From Simmondsia chinensis (taxonomy: Eukaryota; Streptophyta; Magnoliopsida; Caryophyllales; Simmondsiaceae): 64,000 nt of DNA. How positions within the stretch are numbered: the stretch's first letter is position 1; every line of letters begins with the position of its first letter. Of the stretch, positions 33,276-44,854 are shown one piece after another. The DNA lies in assembly GCA_018398585.1 (NCBI GenBank), contig JAGTTD010000018.1, positions 7,137,501 to 7,201,500 of the forward strand, in the 5' to 3' direction. Below the pieces are notes generated by a model. That model saw only the letters and a program-made list of their open reading frames with translations. It did not search any database and had not been told where the DNA came from. Both the position numbers and the translations under genes were made by a program.

Positions 33276-34660
33276 TTTATGGTAAGAAATTATGCAGAAA
33301 TAAAAAGAAAAGAAGCCCGAATGATAATAAATTATAAAAGATTAAATGAACATTTAGAATTTGACGGATATTTTATCCCAAGAAAAGATGTTCTCATAAA
33401 CCTAACAAATGGAGCAAAAATATTCTCAAAATTTGACTGTAAGTTAGGGTATTGGCAACTAAAGCTTACAAAAGAGTCAAACCCTTTAACTGCTTTTAGC
33501 ACCCCACAAGGCTATTATCAATGGAAAGTAATGCCCTTTGGCCTAAACATAGACTCTAGTAATGATGAAAAAGAATCTATTAAAGCAATAGACGATGATG
33601 ATTTATCAGACAAAGGAGAAGAACCTTCTAAATTAAATGTCGCTGATGAAGATACAGTTAGGAGTCTAGCAAGAAGAAAAAGAAAGGTTGACCATAGAAC
33701 TGACTCCGAACTACCTGAAGAAAATTGGTATTATAAATCAGGAGAACCCTAAAAAACAAGGGTAGAAGCCTGCCCTTTAGAAGAAGTATCAGAAGAAGAA
33801 AACTCTAATATAGAAGAAGCAAAGAAAGGAGAATAAACAAAACCCTCCTCTAGTTCTAAAAATGAAGAAAATCCATCTATAGGAGTATGGTGGAGAAAAG
33901 ATGACTTAAATAAACAAGGAATCTTATTACAAGGAACATACTTGAGCCCATATAAAGTACCTTTTAAAATCAACTTCAAGTAATAGATGATTGGGCTCAA
34001 TCAATGGCCTTAGCATTAATAAGTAATAAACTTAAATGGGAAGGTAATAAATCAGCATGGTTAGATTACCTAGCAGCCACTCCACAAGGAGACTGTTTAC
34101 AATGGTTAAAACAGTGGAAAAAATCTGATGAAGGAAAAAAAAAAAAAAAAAAAAGCTAGTTTATTTAATAATTTTAATTCTACTAAAGAAATATTAGGAG
34201 GATTTGCTAATATAATTAAAAAAAGAGTTTGTGGATATGTAAGGGAAAAACCTATACAAGAATATGCAAGATATGTTTTAACAAAACTTGAACTTTGTAA
34301 TATATGTGAATACGAAAAGTATGTAGAAATATTCACAAAGTATTTTTATATGCTTGAACCTGCAGAAACTAAACATTATCTAGAATTTTTTTTTCACAAA
34401 CCCCCACACCCATGGGATGAAATAGCTTTAGCAAACTATAAAAAATTTTCAGAAGAAAAAAATCTTACAAGAGATACTCTAGGTTATAGAATTCAGTTTG
34501 TCCTCAGAATGATTCACAAAAATACGTTAAAATAAAAGCCAAAAAAAGGTAAAAAATAAAATTTCTAAATCTATGTAAATAGAAAGATGTTGTAATAAAA
34601 TACTTCAAGAAGAATAGAAAATAGGATGCAAAAATTTTTATCTTTTTATAGGATGTGAGT
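33276..34660 (+). pseudogene. Endogenous pararetrovirus (Caulimoviridae) fragment: RT and capsid pieces
   Basis: An old integrated copy, rearranged and not functional. 33315-33545 is part of reverse transcriptase (INYKRLNEH, GYFIPRKD, FSKFDCKLGYWQLKL, PLTAFSTPQGYYQW, VMPFGL). It stops before the catalytic YxDD motif. Joined directly after it, 33546-34534 is capsid-protein-like sequence: an acidic region, then WWRKDDLNKQGILLQGTYLS, ALISNKLKWEGNKSAWLDYL, GYVREKPIQEYARYVLTKLE. It has stops at 33750, 33835 and 33980 and a poly-A expansion at 34138-34154. In known genomes capsid lies upstream of RT, so the order here is scrambled. The RT type is viral rather than Ty3/gypsy (IPRKD and YYQW.VMPFGL). 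Confidence 0.8.
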
Positions 34661-34664
34661 AAAG

Positions 34665-34860
34665 TAGGCCAAGTGTCCAAAAATGGCACATGGAATAATT
34701 GTGTACAGTCGACAGTGTACAATGCTATGTAATTTTTATAAATAAGGTCATAGGGGATCCTTTGGTTCCCAAGTTGTAGTTTTTGCCATCTTCTAGTTTT
34801 TCTTTTTACCATCTTTTATTTTTTCTATAAAATATTTCCTCTGTATTTTGTAATTGGTAT
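34665..34860 (+). promoter_or_regulatory. Pararetrovirus-like promoter and leader remnant
   Basis: The right inverted-repeat arm (34665-34720) is followed by TATAAATA at 34737-34744 and a pyrimidine-rich leader. This fits the large intergenic promoter of a pararetrovirus, though no primer site is visible. Assignment rests on position next to the viral fragment. Confidence 0.4.
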
Positions 34861-34883
34861 AGATAATATTCTAGTAGCATAAA

Positions 34884-35055
34884 GCTCAAGTGATTCGAGG
34901 ATCCGTGGGGGGCTCCATTGGTGGGGAGCCTGGTGTGCTACACCCACGACTCCAAGTTCGAATCCTCATATACCCCTCTCCTTCCCCCCACCCCCCGCCT
35001 TAAGGCGTTTGTAGAAAAAGGGAAAAAAAAAAAAAAAAAAAGGCTCAAGTGATTC
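34884..35055 (+). mobile_element. tRNA-derived SINE with 13-bp target duplication
   Basis: A body at 34897-35042 is flanked by a perfect 13-bp duplication GCTCAAGTGATTC (34884-34896 and 35043-35055). GTTCGAATCC near 34952 is a tRNA-type B box. GGTGGGGAGCCTGG upstream sits where the A box is expected. The 3' end is a poly-A run (35022-35041). Size and structure fit a short SINE made by LINE machinery. Confidence 0.85.
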
Positions 35056-35595
35056 AAGTGAGCTAATTAAGGACAGAAAAAAAGAGGTGCTTGCTTTATG
35101 AAACTTTCACTTGCTTTCTTCTTTCAGAATAGCTAATATTTATTTCAAACTCTTTCTAGATTCATGAACGTGTAAACTAATACTCTTTTTAGAGGAACAA
35201 TATATGTTACTCCTCCTGTTTATAAACTTGAACTTTATTCTTCTAATTTAACTAACATCAAAAGATTCCAATCATCTATCAAGATTAGAAAAAAAAAAAT
35301 AGGGGTCCTGACAAGCATAATTTTTACTTTTATTTAGGGCATCTAACAATATTAAAAAAAAAAAAAATTCTAATATTAACTATAAAAATTATATTCAATG
35401 AATATCCAATTTTTTAAAACAACTCGAACGTACACTTTTTTTTTTCTAAGCATTGACGAACCCTCAATTATTTTTTTGATCAGAAACGTACCCTTAATTT
35501 GAAAGAAGTGTTTTGGGTTCTCAACAGGGTTCTCAACAAAGCGAAAAAAACCCTTGCGCCACTTTCATCGCCTGCAATTCAGCAATTTCATTCAA
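35056..35595 (+). promoter_or_regulatory. Upstream region of the PHIP1-like gene
   Basis: AT-rich, with several poly-A and poly-T runs. No convincing TATA box is seen close to the start, and no ORF. The 5' untranslated region probably lies in the last 100 bases. The boundary with the SINE leaves only about 540 bases of unique sequence upstream of the ATG. Confidence 0.35.
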
Positions 35596-38500
35596 ATGGT
35601 GCTGTCCAACAAGAAGCTTAAGCAAAAATTAAGAGCACAACTTGCAGAATCATTGATGTCCTCACTATCAAACTCTGAAGTCCCCAATTCAACAAACCCC
35701 GATCCCTCCAAATCTCTAAAAGAGCTCTTAGACTCTGCAACACAGAAACCCAGGTTGTCAAAGAGAGAGAAACGAAGAAAATCTCTGTCCTTGGAGAATC
35801 CAGATGGTGAAAATGCGAGAAATGATGAAAGTGGAGATGGCCATGTTGTGGGGAGGGAGAAAGAGGAAGAGGGTGAGAAGGGGAAGAGGAGGAAGAGAGA
35901 GAAAAAAGGGAGTAATGGAGAGTTAGGGGGTTTGAATGATGTTGTTGAGGTGATATTTGCTATTATCTTGAATATTTATCTTCCTTCTTTTAAGTTATTT
36001 ACTATGTTAATCCTTAATGTTTATAAGTTTGTTTAAACTAATTTTTTACAAATAGTTCCTCTTTTTAACTTTTGCATATTTTTGGGTCATTAGATAGGGC
36101 TAATGTAGTTACAAAATAGAAAATGAAGGGCTATTTTTTTTGGGAAGAAGGGGGGGGGGGGGGGGGGGGGGGGGGAGGCCAATTCAAATGAATTTACGAA
36201 TATTAGGGAGCAATTGAGTGAATGACTTTCTTTCTTTTCGATATCTTCTTATAATCTGATACATATTTTCTGTTGATCTCTATGCATCTATGTCCTTATC
36301 AGAGTTTTGAGGAGAAGAAAAAGAAGAAGAAGGAAAAGAAAAAGGAAGAGTTGGGGTTGAAAGAAAATGGTGATGTGAAGAAGGAAGCAAAAGGTTCCCC
36401 AAAAAAGAACAAAAAGAAGAAGAACAAGAACAAGGACAAGAACAAGAAGCAGCAAGCAAAGGAGGGGGACCATAATAAACAAGCAGAGGGTGAAGGGGAA
36501 GGTGGGCAACAAGATGTGGCCGGGAAGATTGACGTTAGCAAGAGGTATTGATATACAACAGCATGTTTGGTATCGTTCTATTTTTGCAGTTTCCAATTTT
36601 CAGAAACAAAAAACCATATTGAGGGAATGATATTTTTTGTTTTTGGTTTTCTGTTGTTTTTTCTAGTTCGAATGAAAACTGAAAATAGAAAAGCAAAAAC
36701 AAGAAAAAACTGTATGCAAAACCATGTTCAGTTTTTCTAAAATCAGAAATTACGAACTAATTATACCAAATCTGCTGGTGCCCATTTCCAGTGATTTCAA
36801 ATGGGTAAATCCTATAGAATTCTCTTGAACTCTTGCTCAAAATCATCGTACCTTCCTACAATTTTTAGTTCAGTCAAATAGACCTTCAATTATTAATTCG
36901 TATTGATTAAACATCCTTCTTCAATGACTCGAATTATGGTCTAATTTAAGCTAATCGAAAAAAGTGCTTTTATTTTTGATAGAATTGCAACAATGGTCTA
37001 ATTGATTCAAGCTGATAGATAGGGGGTGTGTTTGATAAAAGTAAAAATCGTAAGGATCATGTTAACTTCAAGTAATAGTTTAGGAGTGTCTACGGCATTT
37101 ATCCATTTCAATGAGGAGGAGGCATGATTTTGATTTGTGCTTGTTTCTATGGTTTGTTTTAGTTTTATCTGCACCATGTCAAAATCTCTTTTGGTGCTGG
37201 TGTTGCAGTCAAGAGAGTGAGGAACTTGTTAAGAGGGTTTATGTTGGTGGGATCCCATATTACTCAACAGAGGATGACATTCGGAGCTATTTCGATCATT
37301 GTGGTACGATAACTGATGTCGATTGCATGAAATTTCCTGAGACTGGAAAGTTCAGAGGTATCGCCATCATCAGTTTCAAGGTATTCCTACAGCTATGTCT
37401 TTTCTTTCATTATAGTACATGCTTATCTCAATCCACACTAGGTAGGATGTCCACATTTGACTTCTCAATGTGTTCTATAGGTGCTCGCTGCTTGATAGGG
37501 GAAACGTGATGTTATTTGCTTAGGAGAGATCGGACTTCACGGTTTGAATTAGAACCTATTTGGAATTGAGTAAGTGTGAATAAGCATATCTTGATCATTA
37601 AGAGAATATTCAATTGAGTGAATGTGTTAACTTACAGTGGTGCTTCAAGCTAAGAATTGTCGGGTCAATTAGGCTGGCAAAATAAGGCAATAAGAGATTT
37701 TCAATTGTCAATAAGAAAATCCTTAAGTGTAAATTAAGGATCTTAGGAAGACGGGAAATGGGCGTTTGAGAAACTGAGGGCTCTTATTCTTGAGAAAGGA
37801 GATGTTGAGAAACTACAAAAAGAAAAGAACGAGCAGCATACTGAAGGAGAGGGTTGGAGAGAGGAAGTGCATAGAAGGAAGGAGACGAGCAGCGGAGATA
37901 GAAGTAATGTCGCAGTAGATAGAATCGTAGCATTGATGCATGCTAGTTTTCAAAACCTTAAATGTTACTATAATAAATGGAAATGCATTTTGTGTGTTGT
38001 GCATGCTTTGATCTGTGGCTTTGATTAGCCATGAATCAAATTGTAGTTTGTGGTCGCAATGTTGCAATCGTGGTATGTTGCCAATGTTACAATGGGTTGT
38101 GACGGTCGCATTGGTTTTTCTTTAAGGAGCATAAGTTGCTTTGAAGCCATATATTTCTAAAAGTTGGATGAATAGCTATACAAATCATTAATTTTTGTCT
38201 CCGATAGATTTGAACATGTAAAAGCTACTATAAACAAGTTTTAAGAAATAAAGTACAATATATATGCATTCAAGTGGCCTTACTGCTAATTGCGTTATGG
38301 CTGACTCAAAGAACATTACGTAACGGTTTTTACTTTGTGAAACAAACTTTATTTGATTCCATGCTTCATACTTCCGTGTTGAAAAATTCTTAACGATGAG
38401 CAGCTGGTTAAGCTATCTCCTTTAGTTCATACCTTATATTTTCTCGTCATCTCTTTTTCTAGTCCTTAGTCTTCTTAAGTGTTGTGTTTTGGTAATTCTT

Positions 38501-39319
38501 GTAGTGAATGAACCGTAAACTTTTCTAGGCTGCTTTGTTTGAGTGGTGTCTCCTACTTCCTTCCTTGGGCCAATTTTCCTTGCAGCCAAGATTTGTCCTG
38601 AAAGTTAAAATGCTTAAGTGGACGGTATGTTGAAACAGAATTCACAAATTGAACATTGGTAAATTTATAGGTTAATAATGTGATCATATTACGTATCTTT
38701 GTTATGTGTTATTAGATAATAATACAAATTCACAGTAATCTCTTAATTTTTCGGTTCTTGAGTTGTGTGGAACATTTAGGGATTGTTTAGATTGGAAAAT
38801 TTGTTCAAAAGCTAGTTTTCCTAACTGGAGAAGTTGGAAAATAGTTTTCCGATTTTCCCTAATCTTTTGGAAAATTGGGAAAATAGTTTGAAACTATTTT
38901 TTAGAATTTTGTGCCTTCATATTTTCCACAAGTTTCCTCCCATTTTCTTTTATTCTCAACTCCGTTCTTTCTCTTTTTCTCTGTTCCATCCTTCAATTTC
39001 TTTTTCTCTCAAACTCTCACACCTTTACTATCAATTCTATAGTTATGTTATAAATTATAACTATACCGTCAATATTGATTATCCAAATATTTCTAGGCTC
39101 TTGGCATTATTATATTCAAGTGAACGGTATCATATAAATGATTTTCAAGGTCGATAACATATAAGAGGATCATGTGAGTTAATATGTGGAATGATTAAGC
39201 ATTTTGTGTGTGTAGCTATATTCATCAATAAATTGCTCTGTTTCTTTGCGTTTAACATTATGAGTAGACAATCTACACATGAAAATTGTGTATCCCCAAG
39301 TAGTATTTGTACTTGTGAT

Positions 39320-39350
<31 letters not shown>

Positions 39351-42300
39351 GTGGTGGTACTCAAATTGATATCCAAATTTCATGGATCGGATATGCTTGA
39401 ATCAGTTGTTTTTGCATCATTACTCTAATTGTTTGGATCGGGTTAAAATCAGATTACCAGGTTTTCGGATCTTTGGGTTGTAGTTAGTTTTTCTATATTG
39501 GATAATTATTAATGATTTGCAATTCTAACATGCTTTTCAAATGGAAAATAGAAAAGAAAAACTAGAAATAAAAAGGAAAACTGAAAAAGGAAAATGAAAA
39601 CTATTTTCTATTTTTGAACAGCCAATTAGGTGGTCTTTTGGAGGTCAGTTGTGGGTTTTCTTTTCTTTCTTTTCTTTTCTTGTTTGTAGTATGCTGATTT
39701 CTTCGTGAAAATCAATAAATTATGGAATAAAATTAGAGCCATTGCGTAATGGATTTTGAGCTAGCTGTTATGAGATTGGCTATTATGCATTTTACTTTTG
39801 TGGTTGTGATCATAACTTATGTACTGTTGTGATCATAACTTATGTACCGTTGTATGTTTGTTAAATCACACTTATAGATGTCTTTACATATTAAAGAAGC
39901 ATTAAAAGTTAACGAATGTATGGATTTTCATTCAAATTTTACATGTATATGGCGTAAAAGCAACTTATATTCCCTCGAAAAGCCAAGATGATTCCCGCAA
40001 TCTAGTGTGTAATGTCCATGACAGCCCACTTTTGTGACACCATGGCAGATCCGCTGTCTTAGGGGGCTAGGCATTGTCTACTTTGGTTGTTGCATTTGGC
40101 TTCTTCTGGAGAGAGAGAGGTCATTAACTCATATGTCCTAATTTCTGAGATTATATTTTACTTTTATTTGTTTGGTGCATTTGCCTTGTGCCATGTTTTG
40201 CTCTTGTGCTTTGTTGCTCTCATGCTGCAATGCTTCCATGCTGCCAGGTTTCTTAGGTTAGGGGTTTTCTGACACTGCCTTCTTCCAGGGTACCTTGAAG
40301 GGGGAAGGCTGCGTACCCCCCCCCCCCCCCCAAAAAAAAAGAACAAAAAAGATCTTACTTTCGTGGGAGCCCTTGAGGCACTAGGATTGTTGTTGTTGTT
40401 GTGCTATTAGAAAGGAAAATTTCCCAAGATTTCTCGATTTATTGAAACATTTAGTTTTTAAATTCATATATATAATATAGGAAGGTTATGATTGTTTTAG
40501 GGATAGGCACGCACGTTTTCCAGTGAACGTGGTTGTGGAATTTCAGTTGTTGGACAGCGCCACTTATAATGTCGTTTAATGAGTTAATTCTGTTTCTGGG
40601 TTTGTTGTAAATTTGGTTTGTGATCCTGTGTTACTCAGACTCTTCATCCCACCTCGAAATTCAGAACACAATGAAGGTACCCAAATGCAATATAATACTT
40701 GTATGCTCCAAAATAGACCAAAAATTTACCAAGTTTCGACCCTCATAATGATACTGCTTTGGCTCAGACAAATTTGCGGCACAAATTTCAAGACAAGGAT
40801 AGTCTAGAAAGAGCTTTCAAATGGGTCCTAGAATGATACTACACTTTCATGAGCAAGCTCGTGTGAAACTGCTTGATGAGATCTTTCGAGAAAACAAAGT
40901 ATGAGGTCCTTGACGTCCTATATCTGTAATGTCAGGTAGTAGCTCTAGGGCATCGTTTTTTGCTATTTTTGGGACTAAGTAGACTTTTTCTTCCATGGCT
41001 ATAGATTTTACCCTTTCTTTGCTATAAGTACAGAAGAATCAAACAGCATGAGTTAATATAACTATTCTTTTGGGCGTTCCGAGGGAGAGGGATCTCTGTG
41101 GTTCTTTTTTTTTTGACAAATCGGAGGCATCTTTACAAGATCTAAATCTATTTCCTTGGAATAATATTAAACATTATCCGTCAATATGCTCTATGTTGAA
41201 AATATTTCATTTATTTGCTTTGGTTGATAGTACCATGTAGAATTGTTAGTTTCGTTGCTCTCAACATCTTTTATATCATTTTGGCTGCTTCTTACTATTA
41301 TCCTTTTGGGTGTCATCTTAACATAATTCTTAGTCTCATATGAAGGTAGCTGGACAAGAGATAGATAAGTTAATCGGCCTACATGTCAAAGCTATGTTAC
41401 CCATACTATGGTATGAGAAGCGAACATGGGTATTGTGTCCAGAGATTAGCCTTGGCTATTTTCTAGGTATTTTCTATGTTTCTGTCTATTTTGAAGTGTC
41501 TGAGGATAGTACCAACGTCCATGACATGGGTACTTCAAGTGGAACGGAAAGTCGAGGTAACTATGCTTGAAATTTTTGAATTGGGTGTTCCTTTCTAGAG
41601 CTCATTGAGCCGATAGAAATGTAGGCGCACGTGGCAATGGAAACACTTGATGCATTTCTTGTTGCGACTTTGGTCTGTTTAATTATATTTGTCTACTATA
41701 TTCCTTTTTATTAAGGACTCCACGTGTGAGTTATGTAAGAAATCCCACATTGGAGTAGCGAGAGAGAAGAGATCCATATATAAGTTTACCAAGAAAGAGT
41801 TACTCCACGTAATGCCAATCGGTTTTATGATGGAACCTCACTTGGGCTTATATGTGGATCTTACGTGTGCTAGCTTCATTGGTTGGGCCTAAGGCCCATA
41901 GAAATTTTACACTTTTCTACCTAAAATCCCTCTAAGAAATCCTATGAACAGTGGTATATAGAATTAGCATTGCTACTTGCCCACCCCTAAAGGTCTTTTA
42001 TTTTCTTTACATTCGATTCTCCTACTTTGTCATTTCGTGCTTTCCGTTTTCTTGAACAAATTCACACAATCGACTGTATTTCATTACTTAATATAATGGT
42101 TGTTACGTAACATATATTAAGCTTGCAGCATAACTAACCATTACGTAAGCAATAGCCTCCATAATACATATATATTATATTTTATTTATTCAGCAGTATT
42201 TATATATAAATATGTTTAAATGTTAAAATTACAATTCAATCAGTATTTTGCAAGAGTAACTCTTTAGAGCAACTTATGTTTCCATAGTCCCGTGCAATAG

Positions 42301-44091
42301 GCATGATTTGTTACATAATATTCAGGACACCTTCTGTCTTAACCACGAACTGCTGTCCTTAAGCATATGGGTGTTAATTTCATGGGTCACTCATCAATTT
42401 GTGTCTAAGAGTTGCTATGATTGTGTTTTGATCGTGAAAAAATCGTCTTCCTGACAAGTTTATGCCTGAATATCCAATGAAATGCACTCTGGCTAGAGGA
42501 ACTTTTAATGCTTGTATGGTCTCGTTTTGTATTTGTAGCTGTTTTGGTTTTTTAGAAACTAAAAGTTATATTTGAAAATGATCTTTTTGTTCATTTTGGT
42601 TTTGGTTTTCAGATTGCTCCTAGTTTAAGTGAAAACTCAGAACATGCAGCAAAAAATAAGGGGGGAAAAAAGCTCGTTTTCAGAACTCCTTTCTTGAGCT
42701 CCTAAAAATCAACTACAAATAAATATAATACCAAATATGCCCTTGCACATTCATATCAAAGAGTTCATACCAAATACTGGGCATGTATGCAATGAAACCT
42801 GGAAGTGAAGCATTTCAATTTTCTATATTAGCAATGATGATGACTTTGGCTGCAGAGAACTATTAGGAAAACACTTGACTTCAATGTGATTGCCATGTCT
42901 TGTGTCCTACACTTTTGTTTTGATTTGCTTGTGGATGATTATTTAATGTTGCAAGTTACTTCTTTTGATTTTTAGTAATGAATACTCAATCAGGTACTTA
43001 AAATTGTGTCTTCTATTACAGACTGAAGAAGCAGCTAAGAGAGCCTTGGCCCTCGACGGATCAGACATGTAAGTACATTTGCAGACAATTCGCCATCTTC
43101 TACATTACTCATTTCCAATTCCTGGCTTGTTTATTCCTGTAATTTCGATCTAGTTACATCAACTATTCTTTTTACTACAAGCACCCGTGTTTATACTTGG
43201 AAGTGTTGGTATATGTCACATTGGCAGTCCAAACTGGACGAAAGAAATTTTTGGAGAAATCGTCGGGCATGTTTTATATTGTTTTCTGTTTTGGTTTTTA
43301 GTTTTTCGGAAACTAAACCATGTTTTAGAAGCCATTTATTTTTTCTAGTTTGTAGTTTTCTTGTTTTCGGTTCTTTTCCCAGTTAGAGTGAAACCAGACA
43401 ACAAAACGAAAAACTAGGAAAAACTCTTTCGAAAAAATAGTTTAGTTTCTCAAAAAGGGCACCAAACAGGCCCTTAGAGATTGTGGATTCTGGCCGCTGG
43501 ACACATACATATACGCTTCGGGTAACATAAAATTCCAATACACATTGCAGGGGTGGCCTATACTTGAAGATTCAACCGTACAAGACGACTCGACCTACAA
43601 AGACATCTGACTTTTCCCCGCAAGCAGTAGAGGGCTATAACCGAGTATATGTGGGGAATCTTTCATGGGATATCACCGAAGATGACCTGAGGAAGCTTTT
43701 CTCTGAGTGTCGCATATCTTCTATTCGGTTTGGCGAGGATAAGGAAACGGGTGAATTCAAAGGGTACGCGCATGTGGACTTCTCTGATCATTCCTCGCTA
43801 ACAAATGCGCTGAAACTTGATCAGAAGATCATGTGTGGAAGACCGGTGAGAATAAGCTGCGCGGTTTCTAAGAGGAGAGATAATGTGCCCTTGCGATCTT
43901 CTTCAGTAGATGCAAAATTGACCGTTGGAGATGCAAAAGTAACTGTTGGAGATGTGAAAACCGATGTCAGTGGCGTGAGCTCGGGAAAGATGAGGAGGAG
44001 GACATGCTACGAGTGCGGGGAGAAAGGGCATATTTCTTCGGCTTGTCCAAAGAAACAAGCGGAAGAGCCCGTTAATGGTACGATGAGTTAA
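35596..44091 (+). CDS. PHIP1: PHIP1-like RNA-binding protein (two RRMs, CCHC zinc knuckle), five coding exons
   Basis: Exons 35596-35949, 36303-36544, 37209-37380, 43022-43068 and 43551-44091 all have GT-AG introns and join in frame to 451 codons plus TAA. The start MVLSNKKLKQKLRAQLAESL is as I recall for plant PHIP1 (phragmoplastin-interacting protein 1). An upstream in-frame ATG at 35554 is less likely. Domains: lysine-rich N terminus with two basic clusters (residues about 75-115 and 120-175, probable nuclear signals); RRM1 about 208-282 (VYVGGI, KFRGIAIISF); RRM2 about 303-380 (VYVGNL, FKGYAHVDF); zinc knuckle C424-C427-H432-C437 (CYECGEKGHISSAC). Arabidopsis PHIP1 is reported to bind Ran2 mRNA and to interact with phragmoplastin and ROP1 at the cell plate. 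A 5.6-kb third intron splits RRM1. No disabling mutation is seen. Confidence 0.88.
36150..36175 (+). repeat. Poly-G run in intron 1
   Basis: 26 consecutive G. A second run of 22 G (39330-39351) and a run of 16 C (40316-40331) lie in intron 3. Long G runs are unusual in plant DNA and could fold into quadruplexes, or reflect sequencing or assembly noise. Confidence 0.8.
36566..36780. mobile_element. MITE-like element in intron 2 of the PHIP1-like gene
   Basis: GCATGTTTGGTATCGTT at the left pairs with the reverse complement of the right end (AATTATACCAAATCTGC). The interior is rich in GTTTTC and GAAAAC-type runs that fold on each other. Similar elements are at 42527-42755 and 43265-43473. Ends are approximate. 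Confidence 0.4.
40185..40402 (+). repeat. SINE of the (TTG)n-tailed type, plus orientation
   Basis: Contains GCTGCCAGGTTTCTTAGG, GGGGGAAGGCTGCGTACC, a 16-C run, GAGGCACTAGGATTG and a TTGTTGTTGTTG tail. It is the same family as the minus copy at 32234-32440. The poly-C plus poly-A run has expanded in the middle. Its 5' limit is uncertain. Confidence 0.5.
41724..41908 (+). repeat. Possible solo LTR or TRIM remnant in intron 3
   Basis: AAGAAATCCCACATTGGAG, ATATATAAG and GGGCCTAAGGCCC in this order are typical of short plant LTRs (the TGTTATAAATCCCACATYGG type). The ends TGTGAG...TTTACA are a guess. There is no duplication and no internal region. Confidence 0.35.
42527..42755. mobile_element. 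MITE-like element in intron 3
   Basis: An AT-rich block with TTTTAGAAACTAAAAG and GAAAACTCAG-type complementary runs, ending ACCAAATATGCCC. The reverse complement of that end resembles the left end of the 43265 element. Ends are approximate. Confidence 0.35.
43265..43473. mobile_element. MITE-like element in intron 4
   Basis: The left end GGGCATGTTTTATATTG pairs with the reverse complement of the right end CACCAAACAGGCCC. The interior folds through TTTTCGGAAACTAAA and AGTTTCTCAAAA-type segments. About 209 bp, 75 bases upstream of exon 5. Confidence 0.45.
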
Positions 44092-44380
44092 TCGATGGAT
44101 GGATTTTGTATCTGTTTTTCTATGTTCTTTTTCGCTTTAATGATCTTGAGATACTTTGCAGAGTTGCAAGTGAGGAGTTTGTTGTTGTAGGAGCATTGGC
44201 AAATTAGTGGTATATAAGGCCTTTTGTGTTTTGTTAGGCCCTCAGAACTGTGTCTCTGATTTCGTGTAGTGTTGGTAAAATCTGTCACCGATACAGTGGC
44301 ATCATCAGAAGTTCTACTATGCAGAAAAGTAAAATTTTGTAGGTGAAGAATATACTCCCAATCACCAATAATGTACTCCA
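44092..44380 (+). other. 3' untranslated region of the PHIP1-like gene
   Basis: AT-rich sequence after the TAA, with TTGT-rich segments. No single strong AATAAA stands out, and the polyadenylation site is not defined. The minus-strand ORF here is not coding. Confidence 0.4.
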
Positions 44381-44854
44381 AATCACAAAAATTGTACTCA
44401 GAAATTACATGTCTGTGTGTCTAACACACAGAGTTGGTGTGTCGACACTTAAGCAAAAATTCTGTATAGTAGAAACACTCTAGCATCACACGGAGATAGC
44501 AGGTGTGATTTGGAGTTTTTGAGTTAGATTTGAGTCCGAGTTGACATGTTTAATCCATGTTAAGACTCCATTTATTTAAGGAGAAAAGTAAAACGTTTTT
44601 TGGTGGAGAAGGTTTTCCACCAATTTGTTGGAAAATGACTTCTTTTGAAATGGGGAAAGTTATGATTTTAAGTAGCGTAAAAACAATCGCGGTAATCATC
44701 ATGCGGATTTAGATCGAATCGAAATGAACCTGACTGGACTGTAGACATTTAATGTCACAACATTGGACAAAAACTAGACTGAATAATTAAATGCAGCTTA
44801 AATGTTACTTTGTTATTGTTTTAATGGAACAATTTTAATCAATTTTAAAGTGCT

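Larger units (their letters stand above)
37381..43021 (+). other. Intron 3 of the PHIP1-like gene (5.6 kb)
   Basis: Starts GTATTC and ends ATTACAG. It contains MITE-like sequence with GAAAA and TTTTC runs (38780-38900, 39530-39630), a poly-G run (39330-39351), a SINE 3' part (40185-40402), an LTR-like remnant (41724-41908) and otherwise AT-rich unique sequence. The ORFs at 38834, 40613 and 41340 show no domain. Confidence 0.75.

Noticed and set aside
33213..33315. Start of the pararetrovirus ORF at 33213
   Set aside because: The first 34 codons fall in the inverted-repeat arm, which is promoter-like sequence. The open frame there is accidental.
2939..36554. Poly-T at 2939 and the lysine-rich repeat at 36310-36450 as CRISPR or satellite arrays
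   Set aside because: Neither has regular repeats with spacers. One is a homopolymer, the other is codon repetition in a basic protein region.
36299..36596. Minus-strand ORFs rich in Phe and Leu
   Set aside because: They are the complement of the lysine-rich exon 2 of the PHIP1-like gene. Splice signals and the plus-strand frame explain this sequence.
41724..41908. Cassandra-type TRIM with 5S-derived promoter
   Set aside because: The CCCACATTGG start resembles such LTRs, but I could not see a 5S rRNA-like A box and C box within it, so it is listed only as an LTR-like remnant.
44088..44381. Minus-strand ORF behind the PHIP1-like gene
   Set aside because: It covers the 3' untranslated region, has no domain, and its length is expected by chance.
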